Origin: Ilex aquifolium
Lineage: Eukaryota > Streptophyta > Magnoliopsida > Aquifoliales > Aquifoliaceae
Direction of reading: 5' to 3'
NCBI GenBank assembly: GCA_951799425.1
Contig: OX637399.1
Span: 12,826,501 to 12,890,500, forward strand
Length of the DNA stretch: 64,000 bases
Below the pieces are notes generated by a model. It did not search any database and had not been told where the DNA came from. It saw only the letters and a list, made by a program, of their open reading frames with translations. The position numbers were made by a program, and so were the translations under genes. Below are positions 1 through 12,260 of the stretch, piece by piece. How positions within the stretch are numbered: position 1 is the stretch's first letter; each line of letters opens with the position of its first letter.

Positions 1-2230
1 TCAAATTTTTGGTCTACATTGCGTCCACTATGGGTGTGTCAGTTGACCTGAAAAAAGGGGTTAAGGCGGTAATGGATTGGGATAGGCCGAAGTCAGGCTT
101 TGAGATACGTAGTTTCTTAGAATTGGTAGGGTATTACCGAAGATCCATCGAGGATTTCTCCTGCCTAGTGGCACCGATGACAAGACTGACTTGAAAGGAT
201 GTTAGATTTCAATAGGAGTACTCTTACGAGAGGGCATTCTAGGAGTTGAAGAGTAGGTTGATTTCAGCTCCTATCGTGATTATATTGGAGAGGGGACAGA
301 GATACATAGTTTACTATAATACCTCAAAAGAGGGACTTGGATGTGTCCTAATACAGTCCGGGAGGATGGTAGTTTATGGTTCATGGCAGTTAAAAAGCCA
401 TAAGCATAAATACCCCACACACGAAATGGAATTGGCAGCTATTGTCCTTGCATTGAAGGCATGGTGCCACCATCTACATACAGAGAAATTTGAGGTGTAT
501 TTAGAGCACAAAAGTCTGAAGTAAATTTCCACTCCGCATGGTCGCAATATGAGACAGCGCCGATGGATGGGGTGTAAAGAGGATTATGACTTCAGTTCGC
601 ACTACCATCCTAGTAAGGCCAACGTAGTGGCTGATACTCTCAGTCGGAAGTCACAAGAGTCTTGGCTAGTATAGCTTCCCGGGAGTGATAGATGTTCGAG
701 ATTGTGGGATAGTTCGATCTACACTACAAGGATCAGGCTCAGGGCATTTTTGGAAGTCAAGTGGCTACGCCTTCCTTACTAAGTAGGGTGATAGAGTCCC
801 AGGGATAGGATATAGAGATATTGTCCATCAAGGACCGGGTACCATCGGGTACGGGTGAAGGTCACCGAGGCTTGGCCATTCACACTAATGCTAGTCTTCG
901 ATTAGGGGGAAGGGTTGTGGTTCCCCAGTCTATGGATCTAATAGAAGAGATCCTCAATGAGTTTCATTGCTCCCATTTTGCTATGCATACAGGCGGCACG
1001 AAGATATACCATGATCTTCGTCGTCAATACTACTGGAGTGGGATGAAAAAACATGTAGGAGACTTTTTGAGTAGGTGTCTCACGTGTCAAATAGTCAAGG
1101 CTGAGCATCAAAGACCAGCACGGTTGCTACAGCCTTTAGAAGTAGCCAAGTGGAAATGGGAGCATATCACGATGGATTTTGTTGCTCATTTGCCATGGTC
1201 TACACGGGGACATGAAGTGGTTTGGGTTATAGTGGATCCGTTTACCAGGTCGGCCTACTTTTTGGCTATACGTATGACCTTCACATTGGAGAAATTTTAC
1301 AAGTTGTATGTATAGGAGATAGTCTGTTTGCATGGGGTACCCGTATCTATACTATATGATTGGGACCCCAAGTTCATAGCTCACTACTAGGAGAACTTCC
1401 AGCGAGCTATGGGGACACAGTTAATGTGTTTACCACTTTTCATCCCCAGATGGACGGTCAGCCATAAACGACCATCTGGATTTTAGAGGACATGCTCCGG
1501 GCATGCGTCCTTGAACTTAGGGGTGGTTGAGAGGAGTAATTACCCTTAGTGGTATTTGCCTATAATAATAGTTATTAGGCGAGCATACAGATGGAACCCT
1601 ATGAGGCACTTTATGGGAGGCCATGCCGTTCTCCAGTTTATTGGACAGAGGTTGGAAAAAGAGTCTCCATGGGTCCGGACTTGATTAGGGAAACCTCAGA
1701 GAAGGTGGACATGATACAGAATCATCTTCTTACGGCTCAGAACCGACAGAAGAACTACGTCGACAAGCAGCAGAGACCTCTGGAGTTAAAGGATGAAGAT
1801 CATGTCTTCTTGAAGGTCATGTCTAAGAGGGGCATGGTCAGGTTTGGGAAGGCGGGGAAGCTGTCGCTGAGGTATATCGGGCCTTTCAAGGTACTCGAGA
1901 GGGTTGCTACAGTTCCTTACTGATTGGCGTTACCGCCAAATCTATTAGGTGTTCATGTAGTGTTCCACATCTCCATGCTCTGGAAGTACACTCTAGATCC
2001 TCTAAATGGGGTGGATTGGGGTAAGTTGGTTGTTGATGCGTATGGGACCTTTGAGGAGGGACCGATGCATATTATGGATAGCTGACATCAGGTTTTGCGT
2101 GCGAAGACTCTAAGGCTAGTTAAGGTGTTGTGGCAGCACTGTGGTATGGAGGAGGCAACATGGGAGCGTGAGGACACTATCTGTGCTACTTATCCGTTCT
2201 TGTTGAGGATTGAGGTACATTTCTTGTAGT
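1..2230 (+). pseudogene. Z: decayed chromovirus pol (end of RT, RNase H, integrase, chromodomain-like tail)
   Basis: This is the 3' half of a Ty3/gypsy pol gene whose upstream part lies outside the window. Positions 9-194 encode the end of reverse transcriptase, with SFLELVGYYRR and APMTRLT. Positions 246-524 encode RNase H, with HEMELAAIVLALKAW. Positions 821-1315 encode the integrase zinc region (HCSHFAMHTGG, then CLTCQIVKAEHQ) and the start of the catalytic core (ITMDFVAHLP). Positions 1591-1923 encode the integrase C-terminal part, and the trace runs on to about 2230 with a chromodomain-like tail ([17 protein letters not shown]). Many stops and frameshifts make it non-functional. Its closest relative in the window is B, which it matches domain by domain. 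Confidence 0.9.
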
Positions 2231-2309
2231 TATAAAGTACTACAGGACTTGTCGCATATACATTTTGTATATATACGCGTGTGTGTAATTTCAGGGACGA
2301 AATTTCTTT

Positions 2310-2322
2310 AAGAGGGGAAAAA
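2310..2322 (+). other. Z: polypurine tract
   Basis: The purine-only run AAGAGGGGAAAAA lies directly before the LTR start TGTAAAACCC. In this family it primes plus-strand DNA synthesis. The equivalent tract in B is AAGGGGGGAAGAA. It fixes the orientation of Z and the start of its 3' LTR. Confidence 0.8.
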
Positions 2323-2769
2323 TGTAAAACCCCCAAAAATTTAAACTTAATTAAAAAGAGCAAAATGGTAAATAGTCATTACGATACGGGTTAAAAACTC
2401 AAATTTTTTTAGAACTCGGATGACAAAGCAGACATAAATGTTGGATTCGTATTGCGAAATCTAGCTGCCCAATCAGTTTTCGTTGAATTCCGATACAATT
2501 GGATTTTTCGTGTTTTAAAAGTTGATCGGGCATTGTGCGACTAAAATAAAAACAATCAGATTTTATTCGCGGAACCCAAGAAATAATTTAAATTTAGTTC
2601 AATAAAAATATACTTAAATTAATACGAGACGAGATTTAATTCATTCGGAATAAAATCATATCATAAAAATTGGGACGTGTGGCACATTGTGAGCCAAACA
2701 CTCAGGGGGTATAGAAAGGGGGAAAATAAGATTTTCCCCCATTCTTCACCTTGCATTTTCTGGAAAAGG

Positions 2770-2815
<46 letters not shown>

Positions 2816-2818
2816 AGA
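2770..2818 (+). repeat. GA microsatellite in the Z LTR
   Basis: A nearly pure (GA)n run with a few interruptions. The reading frame across it encodes only an Arg/Glu repeat and is not a gene. Confidence 0.9.
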
Positions 2819-4245
2819 AAAAACTCTCCAATTTCTTCATCTTTTTCCTCCGATCTACGAGGATCCAACCGTCGGATCTCTTTGAGCCAAGAAAAAAATT
2901 TGTTCTACTCGACGAGGCCTGCGCATCAACAACAACAACAAAGCCTATTTTCTACCATTTTTGAAAATCAAGTGGTTGGAAGCTAGGGCTTAGAGGAAAT
3001 TTTCTTGGGTATTCTTGGATTTTTTCTCCCTTGATTAAGTTCAATAGGTGAGGGTTTCCTCCTATTTAGGATTACTTTCAATTTCAATTATGTATATGGT
3101 ATGAGTATGTTTATGTAGAATATTTACATAGCTATTATGTAACTAGTTAGATGCTTGGGTAATTTAATGAACATGTTATTCTTATGTCTACTTGATTTGG
3201 GCTTGAATATATGAATTATGTGTAAAATGTGTTGGTATGCTATTTGTTTACATTTGTGCCTTAAAGGTGTTTGCTAAAATGCCTATGGATGATTAAGTAC
3301 GTTATTTGAATGGGCAATGCTAAAACAGGCTTAGTGATGTTACAAAATGTTTTTATATGCTTCATAGTATAATGGATATTTGATGTTTATGGGATATTGT
3401 TATATGCTCACATGTCATAGTTAGCTTATGATGAGTTGGAAACGACAAATGTACATTACATTGCATATGCACGGGTTGCACTATATTGATGGGCATTGGC
3501 ATGAGTGTGAGTGTGTGGGTGCATGGGTTGGTCAATCACCACATGGTGAATTGATGGGTGGGTTTGGGAAGTTTGGATCCAGGTCCAATTGAGTCTCACG
3601 GAGCATTGCATAGAAGACTTGTGTCAGGTATAGCAAGAAGGGGTAGATTCTCCCTCAGGTGCAAAGCCCGATTACTTTGTGCACTCACTTGACTGGCGGT
3701 GCAATTCCAAAAAAGTGTGTAGACGTACTTGGAGCTAGAGGTGTGATGGGAACCCGGGAAAGGGTTCAAGTTTGAACATAAATTCTTGATTGGTATGATT
3801 GGCATCATATATATATGTTGGTTAGAGTTTATGCTTGATGTGTTGATTTGCATTCACATCATATGCATTGGGATTGAGAGGTATTCTTCATAGGAGATAC
3901 CCTACTAGGCTTTGGCTCACCCCGTTGTGGGAACATTTTTCAGGTATTGGATGAGCTCGCGCTGAAGGCCGTCCTACGTGCCCGTTTTGAGGATAGAGCC
4001 AGGTTGTGGCTCCTGATTTAGAACTGAAGACCCTTGTATAAATTTTACCTTTTTGGCCTTTTGCATTTTTGTAATACAAAACTTGTATTTTGACAAAGAC
4101 TTGAAAGGGTATATTGTACTTAGACAAGGGCATGTAATGGGGCACTCTTGAACATTGTTATTTTGTAAGCAAATGAGTGTAATATGAGTTTATATGGGTA
4201 AAAGTTGAAAATTGAGAAATTTGGGAAAATCTGGGCTCGAGTTAC

Positions 4246-4475
4246 AGGTATCTCACAGGTACCTGGCTTCCAAAAGGCTCAGTACCGGTATCTAGACTCA
4301 TGGGCATTGGTACCTCGATGATAGTGGGCCTAGGTACCGATACCTATACTCACATGTACCGATACCACGCTGTCGGGGGCACAGGTACCGATACCAGGTC
4401 TCCCAGGTACAAGTACCTGGCAACCAGAGGGCTCAGGTACCGGTACCACTTATCACAGGTACTAGAACCTATTCC
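4246..4475 (+). repeat. Z: degenerate GTACC/GGTAC palindrome cluster
   Basis: Two complete or near-complete units occur, GTACCGGTAT near 4280 and GTACCGGTAC near 4438. Between them are many decayed forms (GGTACCTGG, GGTACCGATACC, TACAAGTACC). The cluster sits near the 3' end of the LTR, as the intact cluster in F does. Confidence 0.7.
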
Positions 4476-4796
4476 CAGAAATTGAAATTTGAACTATAAC
4501 ATTGTTGTGCCTCACATCTTGAGCTCTTTTCTTTGGATGACATAAATGATTAAATTTTAAGCCTATACTTTGCGATGTGGACCTCAGAATGGTCGTGGGA
4601 TTAATGTATGCACAAATTAGGTATTGGAAAGGGCTCCCATGCAAAGGAGACTCTGCCCAAATTTTTTTTTGTTATGATCTCGGTGAATGGGGTGTAACGA
4701 CATGGTATGGGGTTATACAGTACTCACGAGTATTTTTTGCGGGTTGATGGGTGATCAACGGGTTAAGAAAGAACCCCTGAATTTTGGGGCGTCACA

Positions 4797-4829
4797 TTAT
4801 AAGTTTCGTATCAAAGCTAGGTTATTAGG
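4797..4829 (+). other. A: degenerate primer-binding site and start of internal region
   Basis: The stretch contains GTATCAAAGCTAGG, a decayed form of the initiator-Met primer site and following bases seen in C (GTATCAGAGCCTAGG). It resumes after B at 14694 with TTAGGTCTTACATG, matching the C leader TTTAGGTCTTACATG. So this is the beginning of element A, interrupted by B. The last five bases, TTAGG (4825-4829), are the left target duplication of B. Confidence 0.7.
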
Positions 4830-5217
4830 TGTAAAACCCGAGTAAATTTGAACTTTTTGTGAATAAGGGCAAAATGGTCATTTTTCATCCTAATGCGTAT
4901 TTGAAATACTCATGCTCTAGACCTCGGATGAGGAAACGGAGTTCGCCGTTGGATTCGTATCGCGAAATCGAGTCACCTTGTCAAATTTCGTCGAATTCGG
5001 AGATAGACGGATTTTTGCACGTCGTTCGAGGCGACTGCGTGGCGAATGACATTTTAAAGGTCCCCATAAATATATTTTATAAAATTTCCTTAAAATTAAG
5101 TTAAAGTTCAAATAAAATTAGTTTGAACTTAAATCGGGATGTAATGAATCGTTTCGGGACGAAAAACGGACCCTGAAGTAGGAAATATACAGTGCGATGT
5201 GGACCGCTCATTTTCGA

Positions 5218-5226
5218 CTATAAATA
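5218..5226 (+). promoter_or_regulatory. B: LTR TATA box (5' copy)
   Basis: CTATAAATA lies about 390 bp into the LTR, the only strong TATA element on the plus strand of this LTR and in the expected U3 position. The 3' LTR copy is at 12649-12657. Unlike C, D and E, no palindrome cluster lies upstream. Confidence 0.65.
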
Positions 5227-5576
5227 TCGACCTAAATCAGATATTTAGGCACAAATATCTCATATTCATCACCCTGGGCCGGCCATAGAGAGAAAGGAGA
5301 GAAAAGAGAAGAAAAAAATAAGTTCTTCAAGCTTCAATCCAAGATTATCGGAGTTCCGTCGCTCGGATCAACTCGAACCAAGAGTTAAAGTCGATCACCG
5401 CGACAAGGGCTACGCAACCACACCAAGAACAAGTGATTTCACCGAAGATCCAAAAGATGAGATTTGGGAAATCAAGAGTTTGGGAAGTTTTGGAGGTGTT
5501 CTTGAAGCTCTAACCTTCACTCTACGCTACAAGAGGTAGGGTTCTTCCTACTTTGGTTTTAGTCCTCTCCTTTAGG

Positions 5577-5870
5577 GATGTTCTAGGGCCGGTTTAGGGG
5601 CTGAATTTGGGTTGTTAAGGGGCTAAATTTTGGACTTTTAAGGGGCTGAATTACGGACTATTTTTCGGCCATGTTATGGACTGTTTTTAGGCCATGTTAT
5701 GGACTGTTTTTAGGCCATTTTGCGGGCTATATACGGGCTGTTATATGGTGGTTTATGTGGGCTGTTTTGGTGGTTTATATGGGCTGTTTTGGTGGCTTAT
5801 ATGGGGGCTGTTTTGTGGCTTATGTAAGGGCCGTTACGTAGACTATTACATGGGCTGTTATGTGTTATAT
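5577..5870 (+). repeat. B: GGGCTGTTTT-type minisatellite in 5' LTR
   Basis: Irregular repeats of about 17-30 bp built on GGCTGTTTTGG, GGACTGTTTTTAGGCC and TTATATGGGCTG. The 3' LTR copy (about 13010-13335) carries an extra GGACTGTTTTTAGGCC unit, which helps explain its 33 bp greater length. A Cys- and Gly-rich reading frame across it is an artefact of the repeat. Confidence 0.8.
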
Positions 5871-7232
5871 TATGTCTTAATGCTTAAGGGTGTTATTGAC
5901 ATTAGATTATGTAATAACATGTTGGATATGAATGTTAATACATGCTAGTTGATGTTTTGACATTGTGAGGAATTATGGCAAGCATATGCATTAGATATCA
6001 AGTACCATGACATATGTTGAGATATGTGGTTGAAATGGGTCCATATGGCATTCATAGCATGTTGGACATAATTGTTGTGTGCAATGGTTCATTACATTGC
6101 ATATGCACGAAGACATCGCATATATTGGGTGTGAGTGCATTGTGATATTAAACACCATTCTTGGTGATTGATATGTAGAATCGGTACGGTCGGATCGAAG
6201 ATCCCATTGGGCCGCATGTTGCATGAAAAACTTGTGTTGGGTATAGCAAGAAGGGGTAGATCCCCCCCTCGGGTGCAAGACCGGGCGACTTGGTTATACA
6301 CTCCCCTGTGGTGAAATTTCGGAAAAGTGTAGTATGGTGTACGGAACCGACAGTATAAAATCCAAAATCTGTTACCCAACAGGACACAAGATTTTGATGT
6401 ACATAAACACTCATTCAATGGGTGACATCCAACAATGACTTGATTTTGTAAACACATGATTTCAATTCAAACGGTCATTGGATGTATTTTCCATCAGTTG
6501 ATGGGGTTACTCCACATTGGCATGGCATTGTGTTGGGGGAGTCGGTGATGACTCGGGTTAAAGGTGCATGAGTGAGTCCCATCTCATTTCATAGCATGGC
6601 ATGGTAGATTCCAATATAGAGTTGCATATTCTTACTTGGAATGTTGATGTGAATACGAAATGTTGAATGTGAACATTGCATGTGCACTTAGGTGGGGAGT
6701 AGCCTCTGTAGGAAATTACTCTACTGGGCGTTGCTCACCCTATACGGGAAAACATTTCAGGTGGGGGAAATACATCGGCGGATGGTTCTAATTTGGACCC
6801 TCATGTTTGAAGAAAGCCGAATGTGGCTTTAGTTTGTGTTAATGTAAAACACTTGTGAAAATTTTGTTTTGGGCATGTAATCTTTTGCAAATAATTGTAA
6901 TAGAACTTATATGGACTATTGTTAAAATAACCTTGCATGTTTTGATATAAGTATGGATAGTTGGACCCGGTGTGGCCAATGTTTACTTATAAATGGACCT
7001 GGTGCGGCCATTGCTTTATATTGGGCCTCGGATGGGTCATTTGAATATATATTGCACAGATTGAGTTTTGAGTAGAGCTCCCCGTACAAATGAGACTCTG
7101 CCCGAATTTCGTTAAGTTATGGACCCTGGTAAATGGGGCATAACGGTGTGATATCGAATTACTCGGTATTTACGGGTATTCCGCGGGTTGATGGGTAATC
7201 AACGGACCCCCGGATTTAGGGGCGTCACAGCT

Positions 7233-7244
7233 TGGTATCAGAGC
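7233..7244 (+). other. B: primer-binding site (initiator Met tRNA)
   Basis: TGGTATCAGAGC is complementary to the 3' end of plant initiator methionine tRNA and lies 3 bp after the LTR. It primes minus-strand DNA synthesis in this family. Confidence 0.9.
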
Positions 7245-7586
7245 TTAGGTATACGATTTACCTAAGGCTTGAGGGGCATGGGTCTAGACCATTGCATTCC
7301 ATACGCATTTCATGTTATGTGCTCTACTTGCTACATGTTATGTGTTACTAGTTGTGTGAATTATATACATGGTAGAATGTATATGGAAAGGAGGAACACT
7401 AGGGTTAGAAAACATAACCTTGGGTTCAGAAAAGGGATGAACGGGATAGTTCAAGGGTTAAACGTCTACTAGTATGTGACACATGTTCTACTAGGGGGGA
7501 CAATGAGAGAATTTTCAACGTTTGTGTTTGATCCCTAACTTTGGGATACTAAGTTGTTGGTCTGTTGCTATCTCATGTGTGTGTAG

Positions 7587-8812
7587 ATGGCAACTAGAGG
7601 AAGGGGACGTCGGGGTGGACGGAACAACAACCAACCACCACCGGCCTTTGACCAACAAGCCTTCATGGAGGCTATTGGTACTGCGGCTGCTACTATTGCA
7701 CAGGCCAGTGCTACAGTAGCTACCATTGCACAGACTAGTGCAAGTGGGGGCGGAGGCTGAAGTCATCTCCAGAAGTTCAAGGCACATCAGCCTCCTATCT
7801 TCATGGAAGGGGCGGACCCGATGGTAGCTGATCATTGGTTCCGGCAAGTAGACAAGGTCATAGGGGCAATGGAGATCACCTCCGATGCTACGAAGATAAC
7901 CCTAGCTACTTTTCAGCTAGAGGGAGAATCCCAAGTGTGGTCGGATTGGATCAAGACCTCAAAGAACTTGGGGACAATGACTTGGGCAGAGTTCAAGGAA
8001 CTCTTCATGGGTAAGTACTTCCCGGCAGCTGCTCGACACGCAAAGGCCCGGGAGTTCTTAGACTTGAGGCAAGGAACGATGTCGGTGATGGAATACGTGG
8101 CTAAGTTCACTGAATTAGCCCATTTCGCCGACGTTATGTGGCCACAGACATGGCCAAAGTACGTAAGTTTGAGGAGGGCTTGAAGTTGTCCATCCGGGGC
8201 AAAATTGTGGGTCTTATTCTACAAGAATTGGACACGATGGTCATGACAGCTATGGCCATTGAGAGAGAGATTGATGATGCAAGGAACATCCGGGAAGCAG
8301 GTGGTAAAAGCAAGAAGAAGGAGGGTCAATCCTCTTCTTCTAGTGCGAGGAAGAGGCAGAGAACTTCTGCTCTACAGGGGCATCAAGGGCAGGGCCGCGA
8401 CTATCAAGGCCAAGGTCAAGGTCAGTCCTCCCGAGGTGGGAGAAATCAGAGGCCTCATTTTCAAGCAGGCCAACGAACTTGCTATCATTGCCACCAACCG
8501 GGGCACATGAAGCGGGATTGTCCTCAGAGGCAGGGATCCTAGGGTCAGGGGGCGTCTCAGTCCCAGCCATCAGTGGGATATTCACAGTCTCACTGCGCTC
8601 CTTCCTACCCCACTATGGGCCAGGGAAGCCAATATCCGTTCCAAGGTGTTGCACAGGCTCCTACCACTTCACGAGCTGGAACTCCGCAAGCAGGCCAGAT
8701 GGGCCAGGGTATGGGTCGGGGCCGAGGGCAGGGCTCACAAGCCGGAACTTTGGGGACCCAGGGGCGTGTCTACGCCATGATACCGCAGACTAGTCGGCAG
8801 ACCAGTCGGTGA
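7587..8812 (+). pseudogene. B: gag, broken
   Basis: Gag is the capsid/nucleocapsid precursor. The chosen ATG at 7587 opens with MATRGRGRRGG, the Arg/Gly-rich start typical of the family. A capsid region follows (DHWFRQVDKVIGAME, LRQGTMSVMEYVAKF). A CCHC zinc knuckle starts at 8480 (CYHCHQPGHMKRDC, spacing C-x2-C-x4-H-x4-C), then a Gln/Gly-rich linker. Breaks: TGA at 7758, a frameshift near 8130, TAG at 8540 and TGA at 8810. A frame change at about 8800 leads to the protease. Confidence 0.9.
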
Positions 8813-11800
8813 TACAGGGTACATTTTTTCTCTCTCGCTTATGGGCTAGAGTACTATTTGATTCTGGTGCATCCCATTCATTTATTGCTGCATCTTGTGT
8901 GAAAGACTTGGGCTTAGAGGTTGAGACCTTAGAAGAGTCATTGCATGTGAGTTCTCCCCTAGGTGCTAGGGCGAGGGTTGATCAGATATGTCGGGGGTGT
9001 AAGTTAGAGATCTCAGGGATTCTACTCACCGTGGACCCTCGGGTCATGGACATGTCGGAGTTCGATGTAATCTTGGGAATGGATTGGTTGGCGGCACACC
9101 GAGTCGTCATTGATTGTTATCGGAAGCGGGTCACTACTTATACGCCTGATGGTGTTTGTTTCAAATTCTAGGGGGCAAAGCACGATGTTTTACCTCAAGC
9201 TGTGTACGAATCTAGATGGCACGGGTAGTTGATGGGTTGGCTAGCAAGCCTTACCCTGGAGGACGAGACGAGGCGAGACAGGAGTTGGGTCTACCTCGGG
9301 TGGTTTGTGAGTATAAGGACGTTTTTTCGGACGAACTACTGAGATTACCTCCACATAGGGATGTTGACTTCACTATTGAGTTGCATCCAGGTACATCGCC
9401 CATTTCTATGACTCCACATAGGATGGCGTCAGCTGAATTACAAGAACTCAAGGTCCAATTGCAAGAATTATTGGACAAGGGTTTTACCAAGAAAAATGAT
9501 AAGACCCTTCGTTTGTGTGTAGATTATCGGCAGTTGAATAGGGTTACTATCAAGAATAAGTACCCTTTGCCGAGGATTGATGACTTGTTTGATCAGCTGA
9601 GAGGGGCACGGGTCTACTCCAAGATAGACCTCCGCACTGGTTACCATCAGTTGAGGGTTAGGGAGGCAGATATCCCTAAGACGGCGTTTCGGACGCGGTA
9701 TGGGCATTTTGAGTTCACTGTAATGCCTTTCGGATTGACGAATGCTCCGGCTGCATTCATGGATCTCATGCATAGGGTGTTTCAACCCTACCTTGATCAA
9801 TTTGTTGTAGTCTTTGTTGACGACATCTTGATCTACTCCAAGTCTGAGGAGGAGCATGAGGGTCACTTGAGGATTATTCTTCAGACCTTGAGAGACTATC
9901 AGTTGTATGCCAAGTTCAGCAAGTGTGAATTTTGGCTGACTGAGGTGAAGTTTTTGGGACATGTGGTGTCAGCTTCAGGTGTATCCGTAGACCCGGAGAA
10001 GGTTGAGGCAGTCATGAATTGGGAGAGGTCGAAGTCAGTCTTCGAGATACGCAGTTTCTTGGGATTGGTAGGGTATTACCTACGGTTTATTGAGGACTTC
10101 TCCCGACTAGCTGCTCCTATGACCAGGTTGACTCGAAAAGATGTCAAGTTCGAGTGGAATGATTCTTGCGAGAAGGCATTCCAGGAGTTAAAGAGGAGGC
10201 TTACTTCAGCCCCTATCTTGATAGTCCCGGAAAGGGGACAGAGGTACACAGTGTATTGTGATGCCTCGAAGGACGGACTGGGATGTGTCTTGATGTAGTC
10301 CGGGAGGGTGGTGGCTTATGGTTCTCAGAAATTAAAGAATCACGAGCAAAATTACCCCACATATGACATGGAGTTGGCGGCCATTGTCTTTGCCTTGAAG
10401 GCTTGGCGCCACTATCTATACGGTGAGCAGTTCGAGGTGTTTTCAGACCACAAAAGTCTGAAGTACATCTTTACACAGCGGGACCTCAACATGAGGCAAC
10501 ACAGGTGGATGAAGTACCTGGAAGATTATGACTTCACTTTGCATTACCACCTCGGTAAGGCAAATGTGGTGGCTGATGCACTCAGCCGGAAGTCACGGGG
10601 AGTCTTGGCTAGTGTGGCTTCCCGGGAGTGGCGGATGCTCGAGATTGTGGGATAGTTCGGGCTACACTATATGGTCCGGCTCAGGGTACTTTGGGGAGTT
10701 TGGTGGCTACGCCTTCTCTACTAAGCAGGGTGATTGAGTCCCAGAGTCAGAACACGGAGCTATTGTCCATTCGGGACCGTGTACAGACAGGTACAGGTGA
10801 CGAGGGCTGGGCCATTCACTCGGATGGCAGTCTTAGGGATCGAGGAAGGGTTGTGGTTCCTCAGTTGGCGGATCTGAGAGAGGAGATCCTTAGGGAGTTT
10901 CATTGCTCCCGTTTTGCGGTTCATCCAGGGGCACGAAGATGTATCATGATCTTTGTCGCCAGTATCATTGGAATGGGATGAAGCGGCAGGTTGGCGATTT
11001 TGTTAGTAGATGTCTCATGTGTCAGCAAGTGAAGGCCGAACACCAGAGACCAGCAGGGTTACTCTAGCCATTGGAGGTAGCTGAGTGGAAGTGGGAACAT
11101 GTCACGATGGATTTTGTGACCCACTTGCCACGAACATCGCAGGGACATGATGCGGTATGGGTGGTCGTGGACCGGCTTACTAAGTCGGCACACTTTTTGG
11201 CGGTGCGGATGACCTTCACACTGGAGGAATTCTGCAAGTTATATATACGGGAGATTATCCGGTTGCATGGGGTACCCGTATCTATAGTATCGGATCGGGA
11301 TCCTAGGTTTACGGCTCATTTTTGGGAGAGTTTCCAACGAGCCATGGGGACACAGCTGATGATGAGCACTGCTTTTCATCCCCAGACAGACGGTCAGTCT
11401 GAGAGGACCATTCAGACATTAGAGGACATGCTACGGGCATGCGTCCTAGATCTCAAGGGTAGCAGGGAAGAACACTTACCCTTGGTAGAGTTCGCCTACA
11501 ACAACAGTTATCAGGTGAGCATACAGATGGCACCCTATGAGACACTATATGGGAGGCCTTGTCGATCTCCGGTTTGTTGGACAAAAGTAGGAGAGAGACC
11601 CTCTACGGGTCCGAACTTGGTTAAAGACACCTCAGAGAAGGTGAGCTTGATACGGAAGCGTCTTCTCACGGCTCAGAGCCGGTAGAAGAGCTACGCCGAT
11701 AGACGGCGGCGACCTCTAGAGTTTGAGGTGAGAGATCATGTCTTCTTGAAGGTGATGCCTACGAAAGGAGTGGTCAGGTTCGGCAAACGAGGAAAGCTGT

Positions 11801-12163
11801 CACCGAGGTATATTGGGCCCTCTGAGATACTTGAGAGGGTTGGTACAGTCGCTTACCGGTTGGCGTTACCGCCAAACCTATCTGATGTTCATGCGGTATT
11901 CCATGTCTCTATGCTCCGGAAATACACCCCAGATCCGACTCATGTAGTGGATTGGGGCGAGCTTGTTATTGATGCGGATGGAACCTTCGAGGAGGGACCG
12001 GTGCGTATCATGGATAGTTGAGATCAGGTTTTACGAGGCAAGACCGTGAGGCTAGTAAAGGTGTTGTGGCAGCACCGGGGAGTGGAATAGGCGACATAGG
12101 AGTGCGAGGACACCGTACGTGCCAATTATCCTTTCTTGTTTGAGGATAGAGGTACATTTTTGT
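8813..12163 (+). pseudogene. B: pol (protease, RT, RNase H, integrase, chromodomain-like tail), broken
   Basis: The protease motif LFDSGASHSF is intact (Asp codon at 8860). Reverse transcriptase covers 9216-10298 with [13 protein letters not shown] and FVDDILIYS (catalytic aspartates near 9819). RNase H spans about 10240-10590 ([24 protein letters not shown]). The integrase zinc region is near 10900-11040, and the catalytic core at 11071-11685 has TMDFVTHLP, VSDRDPRF and QSERTIQ. The tail ends [12 protein letters not shown] near 12090. Breaks: TAG 9169, frameshift about 9200, an in-frame loss of about 14 codons near 9485, TAG 10296, TAG 10653, frameshifts about 10670 and 10940, TAG 11683 and TGA 12019. 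It is therefore non-functional. Confidence 0.92.
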
Positions 12164-12245
12164 AGTCATTTCCTATTACATGACTGTAGCATATGCATGG
12201 GATAACATGTATGTGTGTGTGTGAATTTCGGGAACGAAATTATTT

Positions 12246-12260
12246 TTAAGGGGGGAAGAA
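12246..12260 (+). other. B: polypurine tract
   Basis: TTAAGGGGGGAAGAA lies immediately before the 3' LTR start TGTAAAACCCGAG, the expected plus-strand primer position. Confidence 0.85.

Larger units (their letters stand above)
2323..4796 (+). repeat. Z: 3' LTR
   Basis: The LTR begins TGTAAAACCC right after the polypurine tract and ends GGGGCGTCACA, the same ends as the LTRs of B and F. Its length, 2474 bp, is close to the 2400 and 2433 bp of the two B LTRs. It shares with them the leader (TTGGATTCG, then GCGAAATC), the middle block (GGTATAGCAAGAAGGGGTAGAT) and the late block ending GACTCTGCCC. No long open reading frame of its own is credible. It is followed by a degenerate primer site that belongs to A, not Z. 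Confidence 0.85.
4830..7229 (+). repeat. B: 5' LTR
   Basis: It starts TGTAAAACCCGAG and ends GGGGCGTCACA. It is 2400 bp and closely matches the 3' copy at 12261-14693. A TATA box is at 5218-5226, and a GGCTGTTTT-type minisatellite fills about 5577-5870. The end is fixed by the primer site 3 bp later. Confidence 0.95.

Noticed and set aside
2677..2964. A 95-codon frame with an Arg/Glu repeat
   Set aside because: It comes from the GA microsatellite in the Z LTR.
5694..5948. A Cys/Gly/Tyr-rich possible membrane protein of 84 codons
   Set aside because: It is a translation of the GGGCTGTTTTGG minisatellite in the B LTR, and its copy at 13162 varies with repeat number.
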